This document shows, piece after piece, positions 8,536 to 16,820 of a stretch of DNA of 64,000 bases. The number at the start of each line of letters is the position of its first letter. Position 1 is the stretch's first letter. The stretch covers positions 1,302,225 through 1,366,224 of the forward strand of contig NZ_KI421500.1 of NCBI RefSeq assembly GCF_000473145.1, in the 5' to 3' direction. Below the pieces are notes generated by a model. It was not told the DNA's origin. It saw nothing but the letters and a program-made list of their open reading frames with translations, and did not search any database. This DNA is from Leisingera daeponensis DSM 23529. GTDB lineage: Bacteria; Pseudomonadota; Alphaproteobacteria; Rhodobacterales; Rhodobacteraceae. The position numbers and the translations under genes are program-made.

Positions 8536-8621
8536 GTCTTATTTCTCCCTATTGATTATGATGTGAAGCTTGCCCGGGTTTGGCCCATCGTTCAAAGTTT
8601 TTTGTTATATGGCCTGCCCTT

Positions 8622-8680
8622 GAGAGGCCCCCGCGCAAGATTTCGGCAAAGCCGCCCCGCGCCCGGCGGGACGGCCTCTC
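8622..8680 (-). other. Inverted repeat in the permease/binding-protein gap
   Basis: GAGAGGCC (8622-8629) and GGCCTCTC (8673-8680) can pair across a GC-rich interior, in the 149-bp gap between the second permease and the binding-protein gene. Position fits an mRNA-processing or attenuating structure that sets a different level for the binding protein than for the membrane subunits. No T-run follows. Confidence 0.45.
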
Positions 8681-8684
8681 TCTG

Positions 8685-9530
8685 TCAGCCCCGCTGCGAC
8701 GGGTGCCAGAAGGTGAAGCTCTTCTCGATCAGCGCCACCAGCCCGTAAAAGGCGGACCCCGCCAATGCCGCCACCACGATCTCGGCCCAGACCATGTCCA
8801 GCGCCAGCTGGCCAACGCTGGTGGAAATGCGGAACCCCATGCCGACGGTGGGCGAGCCAAAGAACTCCGCCACAATCGCGCCGATGAGGGCCAGCGTGGT
8901 GGAGATCTTGAGGCCGTTGAACACAAACGGCAGCGCCGCCGGCAGCCGCAGCTTGAAGAAGGCCTGCCAGTAGGTCGCCGCATAAGTCTGCATCAGGTCC
9001 CGCTGCATGGCCGAGGTCTCGCGCAGGCCAGCCACGGTGTTCACCAGCATCGGAAAGAACACCATGACCACAACCACCGCGGCCTTCGACTGCCAGTCGA
9101 ACCCGAACCACATCACCAGGATCGGCGCGGTGCCGACAATCGGCAGCGCCGCCACGAAGTTCCCCACCGGTAAGAGCCCGCGGCGCAGGAAATCGCTGCG
9201 GTCGACCAGGATCGCGGTCAGGAACGCCGCGCCGCAGCCGATCACATAGCCGCCCAATGCGCCCTTCAGGATGGTCTGGGCGAAATCCTCCCACAGGACC
9301 GGCAGGCTGGATGCAAAGCGCGCGGCAATCACCGTGGGTGCCGGCAGGATCACCAGGGACACCTCCAGCCCGCGCACCAGCAGCTCCCAGACCACCAGCA
9401 CGGTAATGCCGAATATCGCGGGCACCAGCAGCTGCACCGCGCGGGTTTTCGACGCCGGGCTGTTTGCCAGCCGGCTGTTCACCCACCACCCCAAGCACCA
9501 GACCATCACGGCAAGCACCACCATCAGCAT
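8685..9530 (-). CDS. ABC transporter permease (SsuC/ThiX-like)
   Basis: 281 residues, about six to seven helices, with the permease EAA-type loop LRETSAMQRDLMQTYAATYWQAFFKLRLPAALPFVFNGLKIS (about 170-210), where A-x(3)-Q-x-F-x-K-x-x-L-P-x-A contacts the ATPase. It is the binding-protein-dependent transport inner-membrane component for the NMT1-type system. Start ATG at 9530; a second Met two codons later is equally usable. It pairs with the second permease at 9616-10533, giving a heterodimeric pore. Confidence 0.88.
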   Translation of the reverse strand: MLMVVLAVMVWCLGWWVNSRLANSPASKTRAVQLLVPAIFGITVLVVWELLVRGLEVSLVILPAPTVIAARFASSLPVLWEDFAQTILKGALGGYVIGCGAAFLTAILVDRSDFLRRGLLPVGNFVAALPIVGTAPILVMWFGFDWQSKAAVVVVMVFFPMLVNTVAGLRETSAMQRDLMQTYAATYWQAFFKLRLPAALPFVFNGLKISTTLALIGAIVAEFFGSPTVGMGFRISTSVGQLALDMVWAEIVVAALAGSAFYGLVALIEKSFTFWHPSQRG

Positions 9531-9544
9531 GACAGGATCCCCCT

Positions 9545-9601
9545 GTTCATCTGGCCAGAAATATCCCGGGTGAGCCGCAAAGCGGCGAGGGCAGAGCCCT
9601 C
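9545..9601 (-). repeat. Copy C of dispersed structured intergenic repeat
   Basis: Read on the minus strand: GAGGGCTCTGCCCTC, then GCCGC-TTT-GCGGC hairpin, then CCGGGATATTTCTGGCCAGA and TGAAC. This matches copy B at 13061-13120 part for part (mini-palindrome, hairpin, GGAGTATTTCCGGAAAGATGAA tail). It fills the gap between the two permease genes. Confidence 0.6.
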
Positions 9602-9615
9602 AATCGAACCATTGA

Positions 9616-10533
9616 TCATGCCCGCACCCCCATCCGGCTCAAGACAACCTTCTCGATAAGGCCCAAAAGCGCCACCAGCGCCGCTGCCAGGATTGCGGCG
9701 GCAAACAGCGCCGACCAGATCTGCACGGTCTGCCCGTAATAGCTGCCCGCCAGCAGGCGCGCGCCAAGCCCCGCAACCGCGCCAGTCGGCAGCTCCCCCA
9801 CGATGGCGCCCACCAGCGACGCCGCAATGCCGATCTTCAGCGAGGCAAACAGATAGGGCATGGAGGACGGCAGCCGCAGCTTCCAGAACCCTTGCGAGGT
9901 ATTGGCATTATAGGTCTTAAGCAAATCCAGCTGCATCGCATCCGGTGCGCGCAGGCCTTTCACCATGCCGACAACCACCGGGAAGAAGCTGAGATAGGCC
10001 GAGATCACCGCCTTGGGGATGATCCCCTGCACCCCAATGGAATAGAGCACCACGATGATCATCGGCGCCAGGGCGATGATCGGGATGGTCTGGCTGACAA
10101 TCGCCCAGGGCATCACCGACATATCCATGACGCGGGAATGCACGATCCCCACGGCCAGCAGAATGCCAAGCCCGGTGCCGATGGCAAAGCCCAGGAGAGT
10201 GGCCGACAGCGTCACCTGCGCATGATAGATCAGGCTGCGTTTGGAGGTGATCTTCTTCTCCACCGTGGTCTCCCACAGCTCCACCGCCACCTGATGCGGC
10301 GCCGGCAGCCGCGGGCGCTCCTGCCCCCAGGTCTCGCTGATGGCAAAAGCGTTCTTCGCCACCAGCCCGATCTCGCTCATGTCCCGGCGCGCCTTGGCGG
10401 TGGCCGGGGTAACTTCCCCCCCTGCCCGCTCCGCCTGATCCAGCACGCCCTTGATGTTCATCGGCACACAGGCCGCATACCAAAGCGCGATGATGGCGAC
10501 GACAACGGTGAGCACAGCAACGAGGCTTTTCAT
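9616..10533 (-). CDS. ABC transporter permease (SsuC/ThiX-like), second subunit
   Basis: 305 residues from the ATG at 10533 (MKSLVAVLTVVVAIIALWYAACVP, first membrane helix). A longer frame to 10608 would add a proline/cysteine-rich stretch without support. It has a long periplasmic segment after helix 1 (about 25-100) and the ATPase-contact loop LLKTYNANTSQGFWKLRLPSSMPYLFASLKI. Partner of the permease downstream. The extended N-terminal periplasmic segment distinguishes it from the shorter partner and is common in paired NMT1-type permeases. Confidence 0.87.
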   Translation of the reverse strand: MKSLVAVLTVVVAIIALWYAACVPMNIKGVLDQAERAGGEVTPATAKARRDMSEIGLVAKNAFAISETWGQERPRLPAPHQVAVELWETTVEKKITSKRSLIYHAQVTLSATLLGFAIGTGLGILLAVGIVHSRVMDMSVMPWAIVSQTIPIIALAPMIIVVLYSIGVQGIIPKAVISAYLSFFPVVVGMVKGLRAPDAMQLDLLKTYNANTSQGFWKLRLPSSMPYLFASLKIGIAASLVGAIVGELPTGAVAGLGARLLAGSYYGQTVQIWSALFAAAILAAALVALLGLIEKVVLSRMGVRA

Positions 10534-10569
10534 GGCCGTGCCCTCCGCAACCGGCAGCCGCCCGGTGCA

Positions 10570-10589
10570 CAGGGGGTGTACAGGGGGTG
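10570..10589. repeat. Tandem GC-rich repeat between ATPase and permease genes
   Basis: The 9-mer CAGGGGGTG occurs at 10570-10578 and again at 10581-10589, an 11-bp period (one helical turn), flanked by GTGCAC on both sides (10565-10570 and 10588-10593). It lies in the 99-bp gap between the ATPase and permease genes. Function unknown; it could be a slippage-prone or protein-binding element. Confidence 0.45.
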
Positions 10590-10632
10590 CACACGGGACA
10601 CCCCCCAATTCCCGCGGGTCTTTCTGGCAAAA

Positions 10633-11472
10633 TCAATCATCGCCATGCCCCGCCCTAAGGCCCTCGCGCACCCGGTGGGCGATCTCGATGAACTCCGGGC
10701 TGTCGCGGATATCCAGCGGCCGTTCCATGGGCAGCGTGCTGTCGATCACATCGTGAATGCGCCCGGGCCGCGGTGACATCACCACGATCTTAGTGGACAA
10801 ATAAACCGCCTCGGGGATCGAGTGGGTGACAAAGCCGATGGTCTTGTTGGTCCGCGCCCACAGCTTCAGCAGTTGTTCGTTCAAATGGTCGCGCACGATC
10901 TCATCCAGCGCCCCGAAAGGCTCGTCCATCAACAGGATATCCGCATCAAAGGCCAGCGCCCGCGCGATGCTTGCCCGCTGCTGCATCCCGCCTGACAGCT
11001 GCCAGGGAAACTTGCCGCCAAAGCCCGACAATTCAACAAGGTCCAGGACCTGCTTAACGCGCTTTTCCTGCTCCGCCTTGGAATATCCCATGATCTCCAG
11101 CGGCAGCTTGATGTTCTTGGCAATGGTGCGCCACGGGTACAGCCCCGCCGCCTGAAACACGTAGCCATAAGCCCGGTTCCGCCGCGCCTCATCCGGCGTC
11201 ATGCCGTTCACGGACAGGCTGCCCCCGGTGGGGGTTTCCAGCGCCGCGATACAGCGCAGGAAGGTTGTCTTGCCGCAGCCCGACGGCCCGATGAAGGAGA
11301 CAAAATCCCCCTTGCTGATCTTCAGGCTCACATCCTTCAACGCATGCACCGACCCGTCATTTGTCTGAAAGGTCAGGTCCAGGTTCCGGGCCTCGATCAC
11401 GCAGTCTGCAGGGGCAGGTGCGGACGCGGCGGCCTCGGGGCGGATTGCCTGGGTGGTCGGTTCCATATTCAT
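10633..11472 (-). CDS. ABC transporter ATP-binding protein (SsuB/ThiZ-like)
   Basis: 279 residues. Walker A GPSGCGKTT (about 68-76), Q-loop region VFQAAGLYPWRT, signature LSGGMQQRASIARAL, Walker B ILLMDEPFGALDE and switch His THSIPEAVYLS are all present. Nitrate/sulfonate/taurine/pyrimidine-type ATPase that powers the two permeases encoded next. It lies between hydA and the permeases on the minus strand. Start ATG at 11472 gives a polar N-terminal extension of about 25 residues; a downstream start is possible. Confidence 0.92.
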   Translation of the reverse strand: MNMEPTTQAIRPEAAASAPAPADCVIEARNLDLTFQTNDGSVHALKDVSLKISKGDFVSFIGPSGCGKTTFLRCIAALETPTGGSLSVNGMTPDEARRNRAYGYVFQAAGLYPWRTIAKNIKLPLEIMGYSKAEQEKRVKQVLDLVELSGFGGKFPWQLSGGMQQRASIARALAFDADILLMDEPFGALDEIVRDHLNEQLLKLWARTNKTIGFVTHSIPEAVYLSTKIVVMSPRPGRIHDVIDSTLPMERPLDIRDSPEFIEIAHRVREGLRAGHGDD

Positions 11473-11501
11473 ATCTTCGCCTTGATTTCACACAGGAAAA
11501 C

Positions 11502-11523
11502 GGGCCGCCGTTTCCGGCAGCCC
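11502..11523 (-). other. Hairpin in the hydA/ATPase gap
   Basis: GGGCCGCCG (11502-11510), loop TTTC, CGGCAGCCC (11515-11523), one internal mismatch. Present in the 60-bp gap between hydA and the transporter ATPase gene. No strong T-run, so more likely a processing or stability element than a full terminator. Confidence 0.45.
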
Positions 11524-11532
11524 GCTCCTGAT

Positions 11533-12987
11533 TTACACGCCTGTTGCCGGGATGCCGGTGCGCTCCACCGGGCGCGGCGCCGTCAGTTCCTTCCAGGTCG
11601 ACAGCGCCTTGTTCACCGTGGTGTTGGCCTCCCGGGCGACGAACTTGCCGTGGCCCTCCTGACAGCGGATCTCGCCGTCATGCACCGCCACATGGCCGCG
11701 GGTCAGGGTAAAGCGCGGCAGGCCCTTCACCTCATGCCCCTCGAACACGTTGTAGTCGATCGAAGACTGCTGCGTATCCGCCGAAATCGTCTTGCGCTTT
11801 TCTGGATCCCAGACCACCAGATCGGCGTCCGCGCCGACCAGAACCGCACCCTTTTTCGGGTAGCAATTCAGGATCTTGGCGATGTTTGTTGAGGTGACCG
11901 CCACAAACTCGTTCGGGGTCAGACGGCCGGTTTCCACCCCATGAGTCCACAGCATCGGCATCCGGTCTTCCAGCCCGCCGGTGCCGTTCGGGATCTTGGT
12001 GAAATCGCCAACGCCAGTGCGCTTCTGCTCAGTGGTAAAGGCGCAATGGTCGGTCGCCACTACCGACAGCGAACCCGATTGCAGACCGGCCCACAAGCTG
12101 TCCTGATGCTGCTTGTTGCGGAACGGCGGCGACATCACCCGGCGGGCGGCGTGATCCCAGTCTTTGTTGAAATACTCGCTCTCATCCAGGGTCAGATGCT
12201 GGATCAGCGGCTCGCCCCAAACCCGCTTGCCCTGCATCCTGGCGCGGCGGATGGCCTCGTGGCTGTCCTCGCAGGAGGTATGAACCACATAAAGCGGCAC
12301 GCCCGCCATATCGGCGATCATGATCGCGCGGTTGGTCGCTTCGCCCTCCACCTGCGGCGGGCGGGAATAGGCGTGTGCCTCAGGGCCGGTGTTGCCTTGT
12401 GCCAGCAGCTTTGCCGAAAGCTCCGCCACCACGTCGCCGTTTTCGGCATGCACCATGGCGATGCCGCCCAGCTCCGCCAGCCGTTGGAAAGAGGCATAAA
12501 GCTCGTCATCATTCACCATCAGCGCGCCCTTGTAGGCCATGAAGTGCTTGAAGGTGTTGATGCCGCGCTCCTGGATCACGGTCTTGATGTCGTCAAAGAC
12601 CTGCTCGCCCCACCAGGTGACCGCCATATGGAAAGAATAGTCGCAGTTGGCGCGGGTGGACTTGTTGTCCCAGCGCTTCAACGCGTCCAGCAGGCTCTCG
12701 CCCGGATTGGGCAGCGCGAAGTCCACCACCATGGTGGTGCCGCCCGCCAGACCGGCGCGGGTGCCGCTTTCGAAATCGTCCGAGCTGTAGGTGCCCATGA
12801 AGGGCATCTCCAAATGGGTATGCGGGTCGATCCCGCCCGGCATCACATAGCAGCCGGTAGCGTCCAGCTCCTCACTGCCTTTGAGGCCCTGGCCGATCTC
12901 GGTAATCACTCCGTTCTCGATCAGCACATCCGCCTTATAGGTCAGATCGGCGGTCACGATGGTGCCGTTCTTGATGACTTTACTCAT
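11533..12987 (-). CDS. hydA: Dihydropyrimidinase (D-hydantoinase)
   Basis: 484 residues of the amidohydrolase superfamily. N-terminal GCYVMPGGIDPHTHLEMPFMG holds the HxH metal ligands, and NTFKHFMAYKGAL contains the lysine that is carboxylated to bridge the two zinc ions. MVHAENGD, YVVHTS and VATDHCAF give the remaining His/Asp ligands. It hydrolyses dihydrouracil or dihydrothymine to N-carbamoyl-beta-alanine or N-carbamoyl-beta-aminoisobutyrate, step two of the reductive pyrimidine route. PreA/PreT (step one) and HyuC (step three) flank it. Start ATG with GGGAG at good spacing. Confidence 0.95.
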   Translation of the reverse strand: MSKVIKNGTIVTADLTYKADVLIENGVITEIGQGLKGSEELDATGCYVMPGGIDPHTHLEMPFMGTYSSDDFESGTRAGLAGGTTMVVDFALPNPGESLLDALKRWDNKSTRANCDYSFHMAVTWWGEQVFDDIKTVIQERGINTFKHFMAYKGALMVNDDELYASFQRLAELGGIAMVHAENGDVVAELSAKLLAQGNTGPEAHAYSRPPQVEGEATNRAIMIADMAGVPLYVVHTSCEDSHEAIRRARMQGKRVWGEPLIQHLTLDESEYFNKDWDHAARRVMSPPFRNKQHQDSLWAGLQSGSLSVVATDHCAFTTEQKRTGVGDFTKIPNGTGGLEDRMPMLWTHGVETGRLTPNEFVAVTSTNIAKILNCYPKKGAVLVGADADLVVWDPEKRKTISADTQQSSIDYNVFEGHEVKGLPRFTLTRGHVAVHDGEIRCQEGHGKFVAREANTTVNKALSTWKELTAPRPVERTGIPATGV

Positions 12988-13060
12988 GCTTATAACTCCC
13001 TGAGCTGGGGCGTATTTTCACGCCTCCACTTGTCTCTTCCGCTGTCTGGCGCAGCGTGTT

Positions 13061-13120
13061 TCATCTTTCCGGAAATACTCCGGGGGAGCGGCCCGAAGGG
13101 CCGCGGGGGCAGCGCCCCCT
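13061..13120 (-). repeat. Copy B of dispersed structured intergenic repeat
   Basis: Read on the minus strand: AGGGGGCGCTGCCCCC, the hairpin GCGGCCC-TTC-GGGCCGC, then TCCCCCGGAGTATTTCCGGA and AAGATGA. It starts on the hyuC stop codon. The first 16 bases recur exactly in copy D (48776-48845), and the tail recurs in copies A and C. It could act as a bidirectional stability element at the hyuC/hydA junction. Confidence 0.65.
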
Positions 13121-14369
13121 ATTCGACAATCTCCGCTGTCTCGACCACCGCGTGGAACAGCACATTGGCGCCCGCCTCGGCCCATTCCTTGCTGATCTCC
13201 TCAGCCTCGTTGTGGCTGAGGCCGTCGACGCAAGGGCACATCACCATCGCGGTCGGCGCCACCCGGTTGATCCAGCAGGCGTCATGGCCCGCGCCGGAGA
13301 TGATATCGAGATGCGAATAGCCCAGCCGCTCCGCCGCACTGCGCACCGCACTGACACAGCCCTCGTCAAAGGCCACGGGGTCAAAGCCGCCAACCTTCTC
13401 GAATTCAATCTCCACACCCATGGAATCGGCAATCTTGGCCCCCTGCTCGCGCAGCTGGTTTTCCATGTCGGTGATCACGTCGAGATCCGGGCTGCGGAAA
13501 TCGACGGTGAAGACCACCTTGCCCGGGATCACGTTGCGCGAGTTCGGGTAGACGTCGATATGCCCCGCCGCGCCCACCGCGTGCGGCGCGTGACTCCAGG
13601 CGATTGCGTCCACCGCCTCCAGGACCCGCGCCATCGCCAGGCCCGCGTTGCGGCGCATCGGCATCGGGGTTGAGCCGGTGTGGGCGTCCTTGCCGGTGAT
13701 CGTCACCTGCGTCCAGCTGAGGCCCTGGCCGTGGGTCACAACGCCGATATCCTTGCCCTCGGCCTCCAGGATCGGCCCCTGCTCGATGTGCAGCTCGAAA
13801 AAAGCGTGCATCTTGCGGGCACCGGTTTCCTCTTCGCCGCGCCAGCCGATGCGCTTCAGCTCATCGCCGAACGTCTTGCCCTCGGCATCTACCCGGCCGT
13901 AAGCCCAGTCCTGGGTATGCACACCGGCAAACACCCCCGAAGACAGCATGGCCGGCGCATAGCGGGTGCCTTCCTCGTTGGTGAAGTTGGTGGCCACGAT
14001 CGGGTGTTTGGTCTTGATGTTCATGTCGTTGAGCGAGCGGATCAGCTCAAGCCCCGCCAACACCCCCAGCACCCCGTCATATTTGCCGCCCGTGGGCTGG
14101 GTATCCAGATGCGAGCCCACATAGACCGGCAGCGCGTTTGGGTCGGTGCCCGCGCGCATCGCAAACATGTTGCCCATCTGGTCCAGCCCCATGGTGCAGC
14201 CTGCCTCCTCGCACCATTTCTGGAACAGGGCGCGGCCTTCGCCGTCCGCATCCGTCAGCGTCTGGCGGTTGTTGCCGCCCGCGACGCCGGGGCCGATCTT
14301 GGCCATCTCCATCAGGCTCTCCCACAGCCTGTCACCATTGATTTTCAGATTCTGTCCAAGCGACGTCAT
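13119..14369 (-). CDS. Zn-dependent N-carbamoyl-beta-alanine amidohydrolase (beta-ureidopropionase type)
   Basis: 416 residues, M20-family amidase/hydantoinase-carbamoylase. Motifs: GSHLDTQPTGGKYDGVLGVLAGLE (His/Asp metal ligands), TNEEGTRYAPAM (Glu pair), FELHIEQGPILE (His ligand), a dimerisation-domain GKDAHTGSTPM, and SGAGHDA near the C-terminus. It hydrolyses N-carbamoyl-beta-amino acids to the beta-amino acid, CO2 and ammonia, ending reductive pyrimidine breakdown. The ATG at 14369 has GGAAGGAAG upstream; the open frame to 14510 would overlap the RutR operator and is rejected. First gene of the minus-strand operon hyuC-hydA-transporter. Confidence 0.92.
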   Translation of the reverse strand: MTSLGQNLKINGDRLWESLMEMAKIGPGVAGGNNRQTLTDADGEGRALFQKWCEEAGCTMGLDQMGNMFAMRAGTDPNALPVYVGSHLDTQPTGGKYDGVLGVLAGLELIRSLNDMNIKTKHPIVATNFTNEEGTRYAPAMLSSGVFAGVHTQDWAYGRVDAEGKTFGDELKRIGWRGEEETGARKMHAFFELHIEQGPILEAEGKDIGVVTHGQGLSWTQVTITGKDAHTGSTPMPMRRNAGLAMARVLEAVDAIAWSHAPHAVGAAGHIDVYPNSRNVIPGKVVFTVDFRSPDLDVITDMENQLREQGAKIADSMGVEIEFEKVGGFDPVAFDEGCVSAVRSAAERLGYSHLDIISGAGHDACWINRVAPTAMVMCPCVDGLSHNEAEEISKEWAEAGANVLFHAVVETAEIVE

Positions 14370-14488
14370 CTCGAGCTTCCTTCCCTGTGCGCCCGTCTTT
14401 GCGGGCTGGCTCCGGCTTGGCGCCGTGTTAGGTGGCTTCGAATGCTGGTCCGTTGCAATGCCGGGCTGTTCGCAATCCGGACATTGAT

Positions 14489-14504
14489 TTGACCAACTGG
14501 TCAA
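14489..14504. promoter_or_regulatory. RutR operator (perfect) between hyuC and rutR
   Basis: TTGACCAACTGGTCAA is a perfect 7-2-7 palindrome identical to the RutR consensus TTGACCA-N2-TGGTCAA known from E. coli. It lies 120 bp upstream of hyuC and 136 bp upstream of rutR, in the only divergent intergenic region of the locus, so it can control both the hyuC-hydA-transporter operon and rutR itself. Uracil or thymine would release RutR. Confidence 0.92.
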
Positions 14505-14639
14505 ACTCACGCTATCACGGGTTCACCACCAGTCAAGAAATTGCCGCAGGACCCTTGCAAAAAACGGCGCCTTTGCCGGAAACAGGTGAAATTCCGTGCT
14601 TTCGCCCGCCGCACGCGGCAGAAACAGACAAGGACGATC

Positions 14640-15254
14640 ATGCCCGCAGACCGCGCGCCCACCCGCATTCAGAAGAAGAATCGCGCTGCCATTCTCGAAG
14701 CGGCGCTGGACGTGTTTTCAAGCCACGGCTTTCGCGGCTCCACCGTGGATCAGATCGCCAAGGCGGCCGGGTTGTCGAAGCCGAACCTGCTCTATTACTT
14801 CCCCTCCAAGGAAGCGATGTTCAACGAGCTGATGGCGGGGCTGCTGGACACCTGGCTCGACCCGCTGCGCGGCCTCGATCCCGAGGGCGAGCCGCTGGAG
14901 GAAATCCTTGCCTATGTGCAGCGCAAACTGCAAATGAGCCGGGACTACCCGCGCGAAAGCCGTCTTTATGCGAATGAGATCGTGCAGGGTGCGCCGCGGC
15001 TGCGAGAGGTGATCGCCACCGATCTCAAGGTTCTGGTGGAAGAAAAGGCCCAGCTGCTGCAGGACTGGATGGATGCCGGGCGGATCAACCGGGCGCACCC
15101 GAAACACCTGCTGTTTTCGATCTGGTCGCTGACCCAGCATTACGCGGATTTCGACGCTCAGGTGCGCACCCTGATGGGCGAGGAAGACCCGTTCGACGCC
15201 GCGCCGAAGTACTTGGAAACCCTGTACCGGCGGATGCTTACGCCCGAAAGCTGA
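14640..15254 (+). CDS. rutR: TetR-family pyrimidine utilisation regulator RutR
   Basis: 204 residues. N-terminal TetR HTH: KKNRAAILEAALDVFSSHGFRGSTVDQIAKAAGLSKPNLLYYFPSKEAMFNELM. The C-terminal half (LYANEIVQGAPRLREVI, HPKHLLFSIWSLTQHYADFDAQV) matches the YcdC/RutR ligand-binding domain, which senses uracil and thymine. A perfect RutR box lies upstream and a near-perfect one before preT. E. coli RutR is of similar length. The ATG at 14640 is preferred to the frame opening at 14541, which adds a basic, cysteine-containing stretch not seen in TetR proteins. The gene ends in a pair of strong hairpins facing preA. Confidence 0.93.
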   Translation: MPADRAPTRIQKKNRAAILEAALDVFSSHGFRGSTVDQIAKAAGLSKPNLLYYFPSKEAMFNELMAGLLDTWLDPLRGLDPEGEPLEEILAYVQRKLQMSRDYPRESRLYANEIVQGAPRLREVIATDLKVLVEEKAQLLQDWMDAGRINRAHPKHLLFSIWSLTQHYADFDAQVRTLMGEEDPFDAAPKYLETLYRRMLTPES

Positions 15255-15311
15255 CCTCAGCTTTTTGCCGGACCGCTTGCACGCCAACCGGGTTCTCCCG
15301 CGCCCTCAGGT

Positions 15312-15383
15312 GGCATCAGCCTTGCTGATGCCCCCGTGGCGGCCTTGGGCCCGGCGCCGCGCAAAGCGCGGCGCCGGGCCCAA
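15312..15383. terminator. Double hairpin between convergent rutR and preA
   Basis: Hairpin 1: GGCATCAGC (15312-15320), loop CTT, GCTGATGCC (15324-15332), perfect. Hairpin 2: an 18-bp perfect stem (left arm 15345-15362, TTGGGCCCGGCGCCGCGC; right arm 15366-15383) with loop AAA. The pair sits in the 209-bp convergent gap and can stop transcription from both sides. No T-run follows either hairpin; the very stable second stem could instead act as a barrier or cruciform. Confidence 0.65.
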
Positions 15384-15463
15384 CGGCAGGAGCGTCTCCT
15401 GAAAAGGAGGCCGACGGCGGGCGGGAGCCTTTGCTTCTGTGCTGCCCCGCCCGCCGGAGAGAC

Positions 15464-16768
15464 CTACTCCGCGGCCGTTGCCGACGGGTTGTTCGGATGC
15501 GTGGTCCAGTTGGCGTATTCGCCCGAGACCACCTCGCCGGTGCGCTCGTCGATCTGGCCCGCAGGAACTTCCTCCATGGTGATGCAGCCCTCTACCGGAC
15601 AGACGTTCACACAGAGGTTGCAGGCGACGCATTCGTCGTCCTTCACCGTGAACACCCGGTCTTCGCTCATCGCAATCGCCTGATGCGAGGTGTCCTCGCA
15701 GGCTGCATAGCAGCGGCCGCATTTGATGCAATCGTCCTGGCTGATCTTGGCCTTGGTGACGTAGTTCAGGTCCAGATACTGCCAGTCGGTCACATTCGGC
15801 ACCGCCATGCCGATGAAATCCTGGGTGGAGGTGTAGCCCTTCTCATCCATCCAGTTCGACAGGCCCGATATCATCTCCTTCACCACGTTGAAGCCATAGG
15901 TCATCGCCGCGGTGCAGACCTGCACGTTGCCAGCGCCCAGTGCCATGAATTCCGCCGCGTCGCGCCAGGTGGTGACGCCGCCGATGGCAGAGATCGGCAG
16001 GCCGCGGGTCTGCGCATCGCGGGCGATTTCAGCGACCATGTTCAGCGCAATGGGCTTCACCGCCGGGCCGCAATAGCCGCCGTGGGTGCCCTTGCCGCCG
16101 ATGGTCGGCTCCGGCGCCATGCTGTCGAGGTTCACCGAGGTGATCGAGTTGATGGTGTTGATCAGGCTGACCGCATCGGCGTTGCCCGCGTGCGCCGCCC
16201 GGGCCGGGTGGCGGATGTCGGTGATATTCGGGGTCAGCTTCACGATCACCGGCTTCGAGTAGTATTTCTTGCACCACTCGGTGACCATCTGAATATATTC
16301 CGGCACCTGCCCCACGGCAGAGCCCATGCCGCGTTCGGCCATGCCGTGCGGGCAGCCGAAGTTCAGCTCGATCCCGTCTGCGCCTGTGGCCTCCACCTGC
16401 GGCAGGATGTCCTTCCAGGCCTGCTCCTCGCAAGGCACCATGATCGAGACGATCACGGCGCGGTCCGGGTAGTCCTTTTTGACGCGGGTGATTTCCTCCA
16501 AATTGGTCTGCAGCGGCCGGTCGGTGATCAGCTCGATGTTGTTGAGGCCCAGCAGGCGGCGGTCGGCGCCCCAGATGGCGCCATAACGCGGGCCGTTCAC
16601 ATTGACCACCGGCGGGCCTTCGGCGCCCAGCGTCTTCCAGACCACACCGCCCCAGCCGGCCTCGAAGGCGCGGCGGACGTTGTATTCCTTGTCGGTCGGC
16701 GGCGCGGAGGCCAGCCAGAACGGGTTGGGGGATTTGATCCCCAGAAATTCTGTCGTCAGATCAGCCAT
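15464..16768 (-). CDS. preA: NAD-dependent dihydropyrimidine dehydrogenase subunit PreA
   Basis: 434 residues. The N-terminal dihydroorotate-dehydrogenase-like FMN barrel (about 1-320; GCPHGMAERGMGSAVGQ with the pyrimidine-binding loop, and GGVTTWRDAAEFMALGAGNVQVCTA) is followed by a 2x[4Fe-4S] ferredoxin domain (CIKCGRCYAACED and CVACNLCVNVCPVEGC, about 350-400). With PreT it reduces uracil/thymine to the dihydro forms. The PreT gene lies 52 bp upstream on the same strand. Start ATG has GGAGAG upstream. Confidence 0.95.
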   Translation of the reverse strand: MADLTTEFLGIKSPNPFWLASAPPTDKEYNVRRAFEAGWGGVVWKTLGAEGPPVVNVNGPRYGAIWGADRRLLGLNNIELITDRPLQTNLEEITRVKKDYPDRAVIVSIMVPCEEQAWKDILPQVEATGADGIELNFGCPHGMAERGMGSAVGQVPEYIQMVTEWCKKYYSKPVIVKLTPNITDIRHPARAAHAGNADAVSLINTINSITSVNLDSMAPEPTIGGKGTHGGYCGPAVKPIALNMVAEIARDAQTRGLPISAIGGVTTWRDAAEFMALGAGNVQVCTAAMTYGFNVVKEMISGLSNWMDEKGYTSTQDFIGMAVPNVTDWQYLDLNYVTKAKISQDDCIKCGRCYAACEDTSHQAIAMSEDRVFTVKDDECVACNLCVNVCPVEGCITMEEVPAGQIDERTGEVVSGEYANWTTHPNNPSATAAE

Positions 16769-16820
16769 TTGATCTCTCCTCTTAAGGCTAGCCCGGACTG
16801 GTCACCCGGTCCTGGCTTGC

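Noticed and set aside
14370..14510. N-terminal extension of the HyuC gene to 14510
   Set aside because: It would run through the RutR operator and lacks the family's N-terminal sequence; the ATG at 14369 has a good ribosome site.
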